NCBI GenBank assembly: GCA_017644005.1
Contig: JAEPMJ010000001.1
Location: 310,001 to 374,000, forward strand
Direction: 5' to 3'
Source of the DNA: Rhizobiaceae bacterium
GTDB lineage: Bacteria; Pseudomonadota; Alphaproteobacteria; Rhizobiales; Rhizobiaceae
Length of the DNA stretch: 64,000 nt
A program made the position numbers and the translations under genes. Under the pieces are notes generated by a model, which made no database searches, was not told the origin of the DNA, and saw only the letters and a list, made by a program, of their open reading frames with translations. Each line of letters starts with the position of its first letter. The first letter of the stretch is position 1. Shown in pieces: positions 19,782 through 28,641 of this stretch.

Positions 19782-21065
19782 ATGCAGAAAAGGCCTGAGC
19801 CGGGCCGAGACGCAATCGCACCGGAACCGAAGCGGGCCAGCGCATCGGCGCCGAGGAAATCCTCGGCCGCCCCGCCGCCGCCTGCCCGGTTGGCGAAGGT
19901 GCAGAGCATCCCGGAAATGCGCCGCCTTGCTGAAAAAGCAATGCCGCGCGCGATATTCGACTTTATCGATGGCGCCGCGGAAACAGAAGTTTCGCGGCAA
20001 CGCAACCGCACCCAGTTCGACCAATGGGGCTTCGTGCACCGCGTCGGCAAGGATGTGCGTTCCGTCGATATGTCGATCGAACTGTTAGGCCGGACTTACA
20101 GCGCTCCCTTTGGTATCGGTCCGACCGGGCTGGCCGGTCTGGCCTGGCCCAAGGCAGAAACCCTGATCGCGCAAGGCGCCGAAGCTGCAAATATTCCATT
20201 CTGTCTCAGTACGGTTTCGAGCGTCCGCCTCGAGGAAGTTGCCGAAAATGCCGGAGCGGGACTGTGGTTTCAGCTCTACATTTTCAAGGATAGGGGCTTG
20301 TCACGCGAGCTGCTGCGGCGTGCCAGAGCAGCCGGGTACAAATCGCTGGTCATCACCGTCGACTGTCCCACCGGAGGCAACCGGGAGAGAGACCACAAGA
20401 ACGGGTTTACGCTGCCATTGCGACCCACCATACGCGGCGCTTTCGACACATTGAAACGGCCCCGCTGGATCATGCGGCAGCTGGCCAATGGCGCGCCACG
20501 CCCCGAGAATATGGTGGAAGCTGCCGCTAGGGCCGCACAGAACGCGCAAGGGCTCGTTGTGTTCATGAGCGAACAACTCGACCCCTCGGTGACGTGGACG
20601 GATATCGAGGAGTTCGTCGAACTTTGGGACGGACCGGTCATCATCAAAGGCGTTCTAAGCACCGAAGACGCAAAAACGGCGTTGAAAACCGGAGCGCAAG
20701 GCGTCGTCGTTTCCAATCACGGCGGACGTCAGCTCGACGGGGCCGTCTCCTGTCTGCACGTGATTGAACGAATGCGTGAAGCGGTGGGAGGCGGCCCGAC
20801 GATTCTATGCGACGGTGGCTTCCGACGCGGTGCGGATGTTGTGAAAGCCAGAGCCCTGGGAGCCGATGCGGTTTTGATGGGCCGCAATACACTCTATGGC
20901 GTGGGGGCAGCGGGGCGGCCGGGCGTCGACCACGTCATCCGTCTTCTGAAATCTGAAGTCGAACGCACGCTTGTGTTGATGGGCGTGTCGCGAATTTCAG
21001 ACCTGAAACACGATCACCTGATGGACATGTCCAAGCTGCCGCCGGCGCAACCCCACGCCGACTGA
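19782..21065 (+). CDS. FMN-dependent alpha-hydroxy-acid oxidase/dehydrogenase
   Basis: This TIM-barrel flavoprotein (L-lactate dehydrogenase/glycolate oxidase/mandelate dehydrogenase family) oxidises an alpha-hydroxy acid to the 2-oxo acid. Hallmarks are the FMN-binding YSAPFGIGPTGLAGLAWP region, WFQLYIFKDR, and the active-site SNHGGRQLDGA with catalytic histidine and arginine, then CDGGFRRGADVVKA. Beside hpd, oxidation of 4-hydroxyphenyllactate to 4-hydroxyphenylpyruvate would fit. The N-terminus has about 45 extra residues rich in Ala, Pro and Lys. The start is uncertain: ATG 19782 has GGAG at nine bases, ATG 19755 and GTG 19728 are also in frame. Confidence 0.86.
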   Translation: MQKRPEPGRDAIAPEPKRASASAPRKSSAAPPPPARLAKVQSIPEMRRLAEKAMPRAIFDFIDGAAETEVSRQRNRTQFDQWGFVHRVGKDVRSVDMSIELLGRTYSAPFGIGPTGLAGLAWPKAETLIAQGAEAANIPFCLSTVSSVRLEEVAENAGAGLWFQLYIFKDRGLSRELLRRARAAGYKSLVITVDCPTGGNRERDHKNGFTLPLRPTIRGAFDTLKRPRWIMRQLANGAPRPENMVEAAARAAQNAQGLVVFMSEQLDPSVTWTDIEEFVELWDGPVIIKGVLSTEDAKTALKTGAQGVVVSNHGGRQLDGAVSCLHVIERMREAVGGGPTILCDGGFRRGADVVKARALGADAVLMGRNTLYGVGAAGRPGVDHVIRLLKSEVERTLVLMGVSRISDLKHDHLMDMSKLPPAQPHAD

Positions 21066-21082
21066 CCAAAGGAGACTTGCGC

Positions 21083-21433
21083 GTGAGCGTCACACATATC
21101 GGCGACAACCCCCTGATGTCCGATGTCACCATTCACAACGGGACTGCCTATCTTTCCGGGCAGGTAGCGATGATGTCGGCGGACGCGCCGTTCGATGAAC
21201 AGGCACGCGCCATTTTCGCGCGTATCGACGACCTTCTGGCGCAGGCCGGCACCGACCGGTCGAAGCTCCTGACCGCTTCGATCTGGGTGGTTGATATCGG
21301 AGACTTCGATGCGTTCAATTCACTCTGGCAAGACTGGTTAAAGGGACTTCGCCCGCCTGCAAGAGCAACGGTCGGCGCTCAGCTGGTCCGTTCGGGTCTG
21401 AAGCTGGAGGTCCAGGTCACGGCGGCGATATAG
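21083..21433 (+). CDS. RidA family protein
   Basis: The 116-residue protein has the RidA/YjgF/UK114 fold: HNGTAYLSGQVA (about residue 20), a conserved DDLLAQAG, and SIWVVDIGDFDAFN (about 72) then RPPARATVGAQLV (about 94) holding the substrate arginine. RidA proteins hydrolyse reactive enamines/imines made by PLP enzymes or oxidases. GTG 21083 has AAAGGAG eight bases ahead, better than TTG 21077. It follows the hydroxy-acid oxidase by 17 bases, so it may deal with an imino product, if the oxidase also accepts an amino acid. Confidence 0.88.
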   Translation: MSVTHIGDNPLMSDVTIHNGTAYLSGQVAMMSADAPFDEQARAIFARIDDLLAQAGTDRSKLLTASIWVVDIGDFDAFNSLWQDWLKGLRPPARATVGAQLVRSGLKLEVQVTAAI

Positions 21434-21566
21434 CCGGCCGGACAATCGGCACTGTTGCACCGCAGCTGAAGCAAACCTAAGGTCACAATTGCGCTTCCGG
21501 CGAATGTCGAAAAATTGCAGAAAGACCCGGTGACGGGCGTTCTTTCTGACGCCCATTGCGGCAGGG

Positions 21567-22139
21567 ATGAGCGAATCGAAAACCGAGATGGCAACGGGAA
21601 GTCACGTGAAGCGCAAAGACACCCCAGATGATGCATCGAACGAGGAACCTCATGGCGAGGCCTCGGTCGTTTTGAACCTGGACGACTGGATACCCTATCA
21701 GTTCTCCTACATCTCCAACCAAACTTCGCTTTATCTCGAAGACTTCTACAGCGCGCGCTTCGGGCTCTCGGTGACGGGATGGCGCGTGATGGCAAATCTC
21801 GCCATTCACGCTCCGTTGTCGGCGAAGGAAGTTGCGGCTCATACAGCAATGGACCAAGTGCAGGTCACGCGAGCGATCAATCACCTTCACAAGATCGGAA
21901 TGATCAGCCGGCGTACAGACATTCATGACCGTCGCAAAGTCGTCTTGCGACTGAGCCGACGTGGCTCAGACGTCTATTCAAAGATCGCGCCCCTTGCGAT
22001 TGAGATCGAGCGCCAGCTGCTTGCGGAACTGACTGCCGAGGAAATATCGACGCTGCGCAATCTGACACAAAAAGTCATTGCCGTTGCCAAGAAGATCTTC
22101 GAGGAACCAGACGAGCCGGCGGACGAGGACGAAAGCTGA
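21567..22139 (+). CDS. MarR family transcriptional regulator
   Basis: The 190-residue protein has the MarR winged helix: LSAKEVAAHTAMDQVQVTRAINHLHKIG (two helices, about residues 86-113) followed by the wing RRTDIHDRRKVVLRLSRRG (about 116-134). The first 30 residues are charged and probably disordered, the last 15 acidic. As the only regulator in the homogentisate cluster it is the likely repressor of the hpd and TRAP-hmgA operons, released by an aromatic ligand; similar MarR proteins (HmgR/HpdA-like) play this part in other bacteria. Target sites are not proven here. Confidence 0.88.
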   Translation: MSESKTEMATGSHVKRKDTPDDASNEEPHGEASVVLNLDDWIPYQFSYISNQTSLYLEDFYSARFGLSVTGWRVMANLAIHAPLSAKEVAAHTAMDQVQVTRAINHLHKIGMISRRTDIHDRRKVVLRLSRRGSDVYSKIAPLAIEIERQLLAELTAEEISTLRNLTQKVIAVAKKIFEEPDEPADEDES

Positions 22140-22144
22140 GCTAA

Positions 22145-22384
22145 GGGCAGCTGCGGCACGCAGGATACCCGATCGAGTGGGGTGTTGGCCGCCACGTGCC
22201 AGGCAACAACGCCTTTGCCTGTTTCATCGGCCCGGACGACTTGCCACTGGAAGTGACGGCAGAAGTGCTTCAGGTCGACGAAACCTCAGCCGCACGGCCC
22301 GGATTAGATGGCCTGACAGTCGCCAGGATCAAAGGGGCATCTCCGATCCATCCGCCGCCCGCCGGCGGCGCGTGCAGTCGCTGA
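22145..22384 (+). pseudogene. C-terminal fragment of a VOC-family (glyoxalase/extradiol dioxygenase-like) protein
   Basis: Read in the frame from 22145, bases encode YPIEWGVGRHVPGNNAFACF, then GPDDLPLEVTAEVLQVDE and a tail with SPIHPPPAG. This is the C-terminal end of a vicinal-oxygen-chelate protein of the catechol-2,3-dioxygenase-like type, where family members read close to IEWGPGRHGPGNN...YF and end in ISPPP. A stop (22142-22144) directly precedes it, five bases from the MarR stop, and the N-terminal three quarters are absent. It is a deletion remnant. Confidence 0.75.
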
Positions 22385-22447
22385 CGGAATTTCTCCCCGG
22401 CGGGTGGTAACTGCCTCCCTGAAGCGTTGCCGGGATGGAACGTTCGA

Positions 22448-23632
22448 TCACACTCCCTGCGCCAAGTCGCGCGGCAATGCCGCTAACAGCGTTTTCGGCG
22501 TGTGCATTTGATCGAACAGGGTTTCGACAACAAACCGTCGGTCGGCGTCGCGTGCTCTTTCCCTGAATATCCGCACCGCCTCGTCCCCGCACCAATAAGC
22601 AAACAGGAATGGTGCGCGCAATTCATGTTTGACGAAGTCCAGCCGGCGTCGCGTGGTCAGATGATCCTGGAAGGCCGGGCCAGCTGTGGCCTCGACCGCT
22701 TCGTCCAGGCTTTTGCCATTTTCACAAACCATCCATGAGGCATTGCAGCGAAGTGCGCTGCGTACACGCTGTAGGGCAAGGCCTGCCGCATCCTCAGGTG
22801 TTTCGTCCCATTCCAGCAGTTCAATGCCGTTGTCGGCGATACCTTCGAAAAGCGCGCTCGAGGCCGAGCATGTAACCACCTGAGCGCCTTCCAGCGGCAT
22901 ATTCCCCTCGCGCACCAACGCTTCGCGTCTCGCCAGGTGCACCAGGTGACCCGGAAAGGCCTCATGCGTCGCAAGGTGCTTAAGATCGCTGTGCGTGTAG
23001 CGGAAATCCAGGTTAAGCCAGACTCGCCGGCCCGGATAATCGCAATAGGCGGCATATGGCCGCTCGGTAACGCCTTCCGGTTTCAGCCAATCGTCTCCAA
23101 TGTCGAGCACAAGTGCCTCGCAACGGCGACGCGCCTCTGCCTGATAGTCTGCAAGGACGGCAAGCACCTGGTCGGTCGGTACGGTTCGGTCGGTTTCCCA
23201 AGCGCTAACGTCTTCCGCGAGGTCGTTCGAGCGATACCCCATTTCGTCGAGCGCGGCGCGCAGCTTGGCGCGTTCGACATCGAGACGTTGCTCGGAAACG
23301 GGATGGGGATCGACTCGCAACTGGTCAGCCAGCCGCTGCGCAAATCCGATCCTTCTACCGGAAAACATGGCTACAAGAGACTTCAACGAAAGCGCCATCT
23401 CAGTGAGCCAGCCAGCCCGCAGCGGATCTTCGTTTTCGCGGCCAATGCGCTCGAGCAGAACGTCCAGCGCGGCATCCGCCTCCGCCCAGTCACGCAGTTC
23501 ACGCTGCTTCACCCGGGCAACAGCGACTGGGATCAGACCTTCAGCATTGAGTACTGATCCCGCGCCCGTGGCTGCTCGATAGAGCAGATCGATACCGGCA
23601 GTCGTCTCCGCAAGATCCGCTCCAATCGTCAT
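22448..23632 (-). CDS. DUF885-like metal-dependent hydrolase (HExxxGH protein)
   Basis: The 394-residue protein has HEAFPGHLVHL at about residue 218, the metal-binding motif of DUF885 proteins, which are distantly related to zinc peptidases, and a later conserved SSALFEGIADNGIELLEW carrying a probable third ligand Glu. There is no signal peptide, so it acts in the cytoplasm. Its ATG overlaps the amidohydrolase stop by four bases and it ends the ABC transporter operon, so it probably cleaves a peptide-like or acylated compound imported by that system. The exact reaction is unknown. Confidence 0.75.
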   Translation of the reverse strand: MTIGADLAETTAGIDLLYRAATGAGSVLNAEGLIPVAVARVKQRELRDWAEADAALDVLLERIGRENEDPLRAGWLTEMALSLKSLVAMFSGRRIGFAQRLADQLRVDPHPVSEQRLDVERAKLRAALDEMGYRSNDLAEDVSAWETDRTVPTDQVLAVLADYQAEARRRCEALVLDIGDDWLKPEGVTERPYAAYCDYPGRRVWLNLDFRYTHSDLKHLATHEAFPGHLVHLARREALVREGNMPLEGAQVVTCSASSALFEGIADNGIELLEWDETPEDAAGLALQRVRSALRCNASWMVCENGKSLDEAVEATAGPAFQDHLTTRRRLDFVKHELRAPFLFAYWCGDEAVRIFRERARDADRRFVVETLFDQMHTPKTLLAALPRDLAQGV

Positions 23633-24867
23633 GGCGCACCCTCGATTTCGTTCTTGAAGAAACGGCCCCGCGCCATAACCGCGCTGATATGCTTGCCATC
23701 GGCGCCGAGCAACCCAATGTCGGCAAGCGGATCGCCGTCAACGACGATCAGATCGGCGAGCCGACCCGGCGCCAGCGCACCCGCATCGTCCGCCAGGTGG
23801 CACAGGCGCGCACCGGTTTCCGTCAGCGAGCGGATGATTTCAGATGGGCTGAGCACTTCCGCGAGCAGGTCGATCTCGAGGCTGTGGTAGCGCCGCAGCT
23901 CGCCCAGCAGGTCGGTACCGAACGCCATTGGCAGCCCGGCCGAGCGCATCACATCGAGCGAGCGGCGCCCCGCTTCACGGACCACATCGATCTTGGCCAG
24001 GCTCTCTGCGCCGAGGCCAAGCGCTTCCCCATCGCGCGCCAAAGCCTCGTATGCAACAAGCGTCGGTACTGCGATACAGCCCCGCGCAGCCGCCAGATCC
24101 GCTGTCGCCGGTTCGATCAGGTTGCAATGTTCGAGCGAATGGACGCCAAGCTCCACGCAGCGCCGGATCGCCGCGTCGGTGTAAAGATGCGCGGCGACAT
24201 AAAGGCCGGCATTTTCAGCCTCTTCAACCGCAGCGCCTATCTCCTCGCGCGAAAACTGCAGTGCGTGGATAGGATCGTTTGGCGAGGAAACGCCGCCATT
24301 CGCCATAATCTTGATGAAACCCGCCCCTTCCTTGATGTAGGTCCGCGCTATCTTGCGCACCTCATCGACGCCATCGGCGATCACACCCATGCTGCCGAGA
24401 CGGTCCGACATCATGCCCGGCCTGTCGTCGGTGCGCGGCCGGAGATCGGCATGCCCGCCCGTGGTCGACAGGCCCTTGCCGCAAATGACGATCCGCGGAC
24501 CGTCGATCAGCCCATCCTCGACGCCGCGCACCAGCCCGTAATCGGCACCACCAAGATCACGAACAGTAGTGAATCCCCTCTGCAGCAGGTCTTCCATCAC
24601 ACGCGCTGAACGCAAGGCGGCCAGCGATGTCGGGGCCGTCATGTTCGACCAAAGGTCCAGCGTTTCGGCCACCACATGCACATGCGCGTCGATCAAACCC
24701 GGCATCACAACACGGCCCTGAAGGACAATCTCCGTTGCGCCATCGGGCGCGGGCGTTCCCTCACCTACATCCATGATGCGGTCGCCTTCGATCAACAGCG
24801 ACGCGTTTTCACGGTAGGTGCCGGTTGCAGTGTCGAGAAGCCGGGCTCCGGTAAGGGCGTATTTCAT
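23629..24867 (-). CDS. Amidohydrolase family protein (imidazolonepropionase/prolidase-like)
   Basis: The 412-residue protein has the metal-dependent amidohydrolase barrel: PGLIDAHVHV (about residue 57, HxH), GAGFIKIMANGGVSSP (about 172, metal-bridging lysine), YVAAHLYTD and VHSLEHCNLI (about 213 and 234, two His ligands) and MAFGTDLLGE (about 306, the catalytic Asp). The beta-sandwich ends pair around it, and ALAPGRLADLIVVDGDPL is the usual C-terminal block. It resembles cytoplasmic Xaa-Pro dipeptidases and related cyclic-amide hydrolases. ATG 24867 is 10 bases after the upstream ATPase stop and starts the family homology. Confidence 0.85.
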   Translation of the reverse strand: MKYALTGARLLDTATGTYRENASLLIEGDRIMDVGEGTPAPDGATEIVLQGRVVMPGLIDAHVHVVAETLDLWSNMTAPTSLAALRSARVMEDLLQRGFTTVRDLGGADYGLVRGVEDGLIDGPRIVICGKGLSTTGGHADLRPRTDDRPGMMSDRLGSMGVIADGVDEVRKIARTYIKEGAGFIKIMANGGVSSPNDPIHALQFSREEIGAAVEEAENAGLYVAAHLYTDAAIRRCVELGVHSLEHCNLIEPATADLAAARGCIAVPTLVAYEALARDGEALGLGAESLAKIDVVREAGRRSLDVMRSAGLPMAFGTDLLGELRRYHSLEIDLLAEVLSPSEIIRSLTETGARLCHLADDAGALAPGRLADLIVVDGDPLADIGLLGADGKHISAVMARGRFFKNEIEGAP

Positions 24868-24877
24868 CGATTCACAC

Positions 24878-25852
24878 TCAGCGGTTGTGGCATGCAAGTG
24901 CGCGACCGTCATCGCGAGGCGAAAGCGGCGGCGCTGTCGAAGCGCATTCTGCCGTTGCGAGCGGGCAGCGGGTGCGGAAAGCGCAACCGGAAGGCTTGGA
25001 GGTCGCGGACGGCACCTCTATCGAGCTGGCCTGGAAATTGTGCCGACGGCGCGGGTCGAGCGACGGCACAGAGTTCAGCAACAGCTCCGTGTAAGGGTGA
25101 CGCGGCGACGAAAAGACAATGTCGCGCGAGCCGGTCTCCACGATCTTGCCGAGGTACATGACTGCCACGCGGTCGGCGATATGTTCGACCACCCCGAGAT
25201 CGTGGCTGATGAACAGCAGCGAAACGCCGAGCTCGGATCGCAAGTCGGCCAGCAGGTTGAGAATTTGCGCCTGCACCGACACATCCAGTGCGCTCACAGG
25301 TTCGTCGCACACGATCACGTCAGGCTCCAGCATCAGAGCCCTCGCTATGCCTATCCGCTGCCGCTGTCCACCGGAGAACTGATGCGGAAAGTGCTCTGCC
25401 TGATCGGCGCGCAGGCCGACACGTTCGATCATTGCAATTACACGGGCGTCGCGCTCCGAGGGGTCGCCGACGCCGTGAATATCAAGCGGCGCGCGCAGGA
25501 TTGAACGAATGCGCTGGCGCGGATTGAGCGACGAAAACGGATCCTGAAACACGATTTGCAGTCGGCGCCTGAAACGCAACGCTGCCGTCCGTCCCGCGCG
25601 CGCTACGTCCACCCCCTCGTAGAAAACCTGGCCGGCGCTAGGTTTGATCAGGCCCACGAGCGCAAGACCGGTAGTCGACTTGCCACAACCGCTTTCGCCG
25701 ACCAGGCCGAGTGTCTCGCCGCGGGCAAGCTCAAAGCCCACGCCGTCCACGGCGCGCACTGCACCCACCTGCCGCTGCAGCACACCCTCCCGGATCGGGA
25801 AATGCACCTTGAGGTCGCGAACGTCGAGAAGGGCCGGTTTATCAAGCTGCAT
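24878..25852 (-). CDS. Dipeptide/oligopeptide ABC transporter ATP-binding protein (DppF type)
   Basis: The 324-residue ATPase has Walker A GESGCGKSTT (about residue 52), the Q-loop VFQDPFSSLNPR, signature FSGGQRQRIGIARAL (about 158), Walker B VIVCDEPVSALD and switch histidine ISHDLGVV. The C-terminus has the oligopeptide-type GCAFRTRCPLATAEC cysteine block that binds an iron-sulfur cluster in DppD/DppF-like proteins. It pairs with the DppD-type ATPase upstream, whose stop it overlaps by 11 bases. Confidence 0.93.
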   Translation of the reverse strand: MQLDKPALLDVRDLKVHFPIREGVLQRQVGAVRAVDGVGFELARGETLGLVGESGCGKSTTGLALVGLIKPSAGQVFYEGVDVARAGRTAALRFRRRLQIVFQDPFSSLNPRQRIRSILRAPLDIHGVGDPSERDARVIAMIERVGLRADQAEHFPHQFSGGQRQRIGIARALMLEPDVIVCDEPVSALDVSVQAQILNLLADLRSELGVSLLFISHDLGVVEHIADRVAVMYLGKIVETGSRDIVFSSPRHPYTELLLNSVPSLDPRRRHNFQASSIEVPSATSKPSGCAFRTRCPLATAECASTAPPLSPRDDGRALACHNR

Positions 25853-26810
25853 GGCGGACGTTCCAACAGGCGACGCGGTGGTCAGGCCGGTATTCAAGCA
25901 ATGGCGGCCGCTCCTCACGGCACTTCTCGGTTGCGCGTGGGCAGCGGGGCGCGAATGCGCAACCATGCGGCAGGTTCCACAATGGCGGCACGGTGCCGCC
26001 GATTTCCGTCAGGTGATCAGCGCCTCGACGCGGGACCGCACCCATGAGGCCGTGCGTGTATGGGTGGAGCGGCGCATCGAACAGGTTCTCCACAGACGCC
26101 TCTTCGACGCAGCGGCCGGCATACATGACGACGACGCGATCTGCGGTCTCGGCCACGACGCCGAGGTCGTGCGTGATGAGCACGAGTGCCGTGCCGTGCC
26201 GTGCCTGCATCTGGCCGATGAGCCCGAGGATCTGCGCCTGAACCGTAACATCCAGCGCGGTTGTGGGCTCGTCGGCGATGATGACCTGCGGGTCGCAACA
26301 CAGCGCAAGCGCGATCACAGCGCGCTGACGCATACCGCCGGAGAGCTCATGCGGATACTGGCCTGCACGTCGCTCCGGATCGGGCATCTGGGTCTGGCGC
26401 AGCGCTTCGATGGCGGCCGCCCACGCTTCACGACCCGAAAGACCGCGATGGCGCGATATGGCCTCGGCAATCTGCGCACCGACCGTCATGACCGGGTTGA
26501 GTGCCGTCAACGGTTCCTGGAAGATCATCGCGATGCGGTTGCCGCGGAGATCTTCCGCCTGCCGCTCCGACAGCGATGTCAGTTCGACATCGCCAAGCGA
26601 GACCGAACCTCTTGCAACTTCAACTCCCTGGGGCAACAGCCGCATGAGCGCCAGCGCGGTCATCGACTTGCCGCATCCACTTTCGCCGACAATACAAAGC
26701 GTTTCGCCCGGGGAAACGGCAAGCGACATGTCTGCCACCACCGTGAAAGGTGGATCGGCCGAAGCTATGCGCACATCGAGGTCGCGCACTGTGAGCGCGG
26801 CCTGGCTCAT
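25842..26810 (-). CDS. Dipeptide/oligopeptide ABC transporter ATP-binding protein (DppD type)
   Basis: The 322-residue ATPase shows Walker A GESGCGKSMT (about residue 43), IFQEPLTALNPVMTVGAQI (about 96), signature LSGGMRQRAVIALAL (about 156), Walker B VIIADEPTTALD and ITHDLGVVAE, plus the C-terminal GCAFAPRCPRATEKC cysteine block. It forms a heterodimer with the following DppF-type ATPase. Its ATG overlaps the preceding AstE-like gene stop by four bases, so transporter and hydrolase are translationally coupled. Confidence 0.93.
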   Translation of the reverse strand: MSQAALTVRDLDVRIASADPPFTVVADMSLAVSPGETLCIVGESGCGKSMTALALMRLLPQGVEVARGSVSLGDVELTSLSERQAEDLRGNRIAMIFQEPLTALNPVMTVGAQIAEAISRHRGLSGREAWAAAIEALRQTQMPDPERRAGQYPHELSGGMRQRAVIALALCCDPQVIIADEPTTALDVTVQAQILGLIGQMQARHGTALVLITHDLGVVAETADRVVVMYAGRCVEEASVENLFDAPLHPYTHGLMGAVPRRGADHLTEIGGTVPPLWNLPHGCAFAPRCPRATEKCREERPPLLEYRPDHRVACWNVRHAA

Positions 26811-27748
26811 GAAGTGGCACCCTCCAGATTGCCGACCATCCAGCCGTAGTCACCCGCTTCGACGATGTTACGAGTGAGGTGACCCATAATCATAATGCCG
26901 CGTTCGAACGGGCTTTTGGCTTCTTCGAGCACCTCAAAACTGTACGGGCTCACGACGCGGAAAAGCGGCTGATGCGGCGCGAGTTCGTCACCGAGCGGTG
27001 GCGACAGAGGCTCGATCCAGCCTCCCTTGGTCGGACGGATGCCGGCAATCTCATTGACGACGATTTGCGCCGGCGGCGGCATTGCCTCTTCATCGATCGC
27101 GCCGGCATGACGCAGCATGTTCAATACGCCCTCGACAATCCGGTCGACATAAGGACCCTGATCGACAATGCCGCCGCCAAGCTCGATCACGGCCGCTGGC
27201 ACACCTCGCTCAACCGTCACGTCCTTCGTGGTCCCCGAGAACTTCGTGCCCTGCTTGGAATCGTCCGGGCGGTAGAGGATCTTCGAACCAAAGGCGCGAC
27301 TCAAACCTTCATCATTGAGCAGATAGACGTAATCGACCGTCGGTCTATCGGTGCCCGAATGAAGGTCGATATGCATGTCGATCTTGCCAAGGAACTCCCG
27401 CGTCAGCGCCGCGGCGAGCTGCTGAGAGAAAGTGCCTGCCGGGTCACCCGGAAACTCTCGGTTGAGGTCGCGCTGGTCGATAGGCGAAAACCTGGAGTTC
27501 ACGACCATGGCCCGGGCATTTACAACCGGTAGCAGGCGTATCGTGCCGCGCAGCCGCATATCCTTCAGCCTGCGATAAAGGTCGAGAACGGCCTGGCTGC
27601 CGCAATTTTCATTGCCGTGGATCGAGGCCGAGATGCCGATCAGCGGACCGTCATCCTCTCCCACCAGATCGGTCATGTGCAGCAGCGCGTCGGTTCCGTC
27701 CGCAAGGGTCGTGATCCTGGGGCTGTGCCGGTTGATCGTCTTGACCAT
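26807..27748 (-). CDS. Succinylglutamate desuccinylase / aspartoacylase family zinc hydrolase
   Basis: The 313-residue protein has zinc ligands in ASIHGNENCGS (about residue 43) and IDLHSGTD (about 128) and the catalytic glutamate in AAVIELGGG (about 190), the AstE/AspA pattern; the C-terminal part is the beta-barrel that caps the active site. It would deacylate an N-acyl amino acid or similar. It sits inside the dipeptide-type ABC operon between permease and ATPase genes, which implies that its substrate is the imported compound or its first product. A second family member lies at 17687, in the hpd cluster; the two are not close copies. Confidence 0.85.
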   Translation of the reverse strand: MVKTINRHSPRITTLADGTDALLHMTDLVGEDDGPLIGISASIHGNENCGSQAVLDLYRRLKDMRLRGTIRLLPVVNARAMVVNSRFSPIDQRDLNREFPGDPAGTFSQQLAAALTREFLGKIDMHIDLHSGTDRPTVDYVYLLNDEGLSRAFGSKILYRPDDSKQGTKFSGTTKDVTVERGVPAAVIELGGGIVDQGPYVDRIVEGVLNMLRHAGAIDEEAMPPPAQIVVNEIAGIRPTKGGWIEPLSPPLGDELAPHQPLFRVVSPYSFEVLEEAKSPFERGIMIMGHLTRNIVEAGDYGWMVGNLEGATS

Positions 27749-27768
27749 CTTGTTCTCCTTTTGGGGGC

Positions 27769-28641
27769 CTAGCCCCGGTTTTTATGGCGCGGGTCGAGCA
27801 CGTCGCGGAGCCCGTCACCCAACAGATTGAAACCGAGCACTGTGACCATGATTGCCGCGCCGGAGACGACGGACAGCCAGGGCTCGTCACGAATGAAGCG
27901 GGTGCCGTAACTCAACGACCAGCCCCAGGTCGGCGCCGGCGGCGGCAACCCAAATCCGAGGAAGCTCAACGCGCTTTCCCAAACGATAGCGGTTCCCAGA
28001 CCCAGAGAGGCCAGCACTGTGATTGGACCCAGGGAGTTCGGCAGAATTTCACGCAGCAGAATGCGCCATGGCGACGCGCCGAGCGCGCGGGCGGCCTGCA
28101 CATAGTTCTGTTCGCGCAGAGACAGCGTGGTGCTGCGCACGACGCGCGCATACTCCGTCCACGATACGACGACGAGCGAAGCGGCAACGTTGAAGAGACC
28201 GGGACCAAGCACGGCCACGACCGCAAGCACGAGAAGCAGCGGCGGAAAGCCCAGGAAGATGTCCGTCAGACGCATCAGCAGCAGATCGACCCAGCCACCG
28301 AAATAGCCCGACACAAGCCCGACAATGGTCCCGATAATTGCGGAGCAGACGACCGCAATGATGGCGATGGTCAGCGAGATGCGCGCGCCGTAGATCAGCC
28401 GGCTCCAGATGTCGCGACCGAAATTATCTGTGCCGAGCAAATGCTCGACGGACGGACCGCTGAAGCGGTTGACCATATCCATGGCGGCGAGATCGTGCGT
28501 TGCAAGGAATGGTGCAAAAACCGCCAGCAGGATGATTGTGGATGAAATCGCCGCACCAATCAGCAATGCGGCGTTGCGTAGCCTCCTGGGCAGCCTGAAA
28601 CGCCGCGCGCGCAACTTTGTATCTGCCATGCCGGTACTCAT
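27769..28641 (-). CDS. Dipeptide/oligopeptide ABC transporter permease (DppC type)
   Basis: The 290-residue membrane protein has an N-terminal OppC-N segment (residues about 24-48), LLGTDNFGRDIWSRLIYGAR (about 88), the EAA-loop equivalent VQAARALGASPWRILLREIL (about 182) and the closing GLRDVLDPR. About six membrane segments are visible. It overlaps the DppB-type gene by four bases and forms the channel with it. Confidence 0.94.
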   Translation of the reverse strand: MSTGMADTKLRARRFRLPRRLRNAALLIGAAISSTIILLAVFAPFLATHDLAAMDMVNRFSGPSVEHLLGTDNFGRDIWSRLIYGARISLTIAIIAVVCSAIIGTIVGLVSGYFGGWVDLLLMRLTDIFLGFPPLLLVLAVVAVLGPGLFNVAASLVVVSWTEYARVVRSTTLSLREQNYVQAARALGASPWRILLREILPNSLGPITVLASLGLGTAIVWESALSFLGFGLPPPAPTWGWSLSYGTRFIRDEPWLSVVSGAAIMVTVLGFNLLGDGLRDVLDPRHKNRG

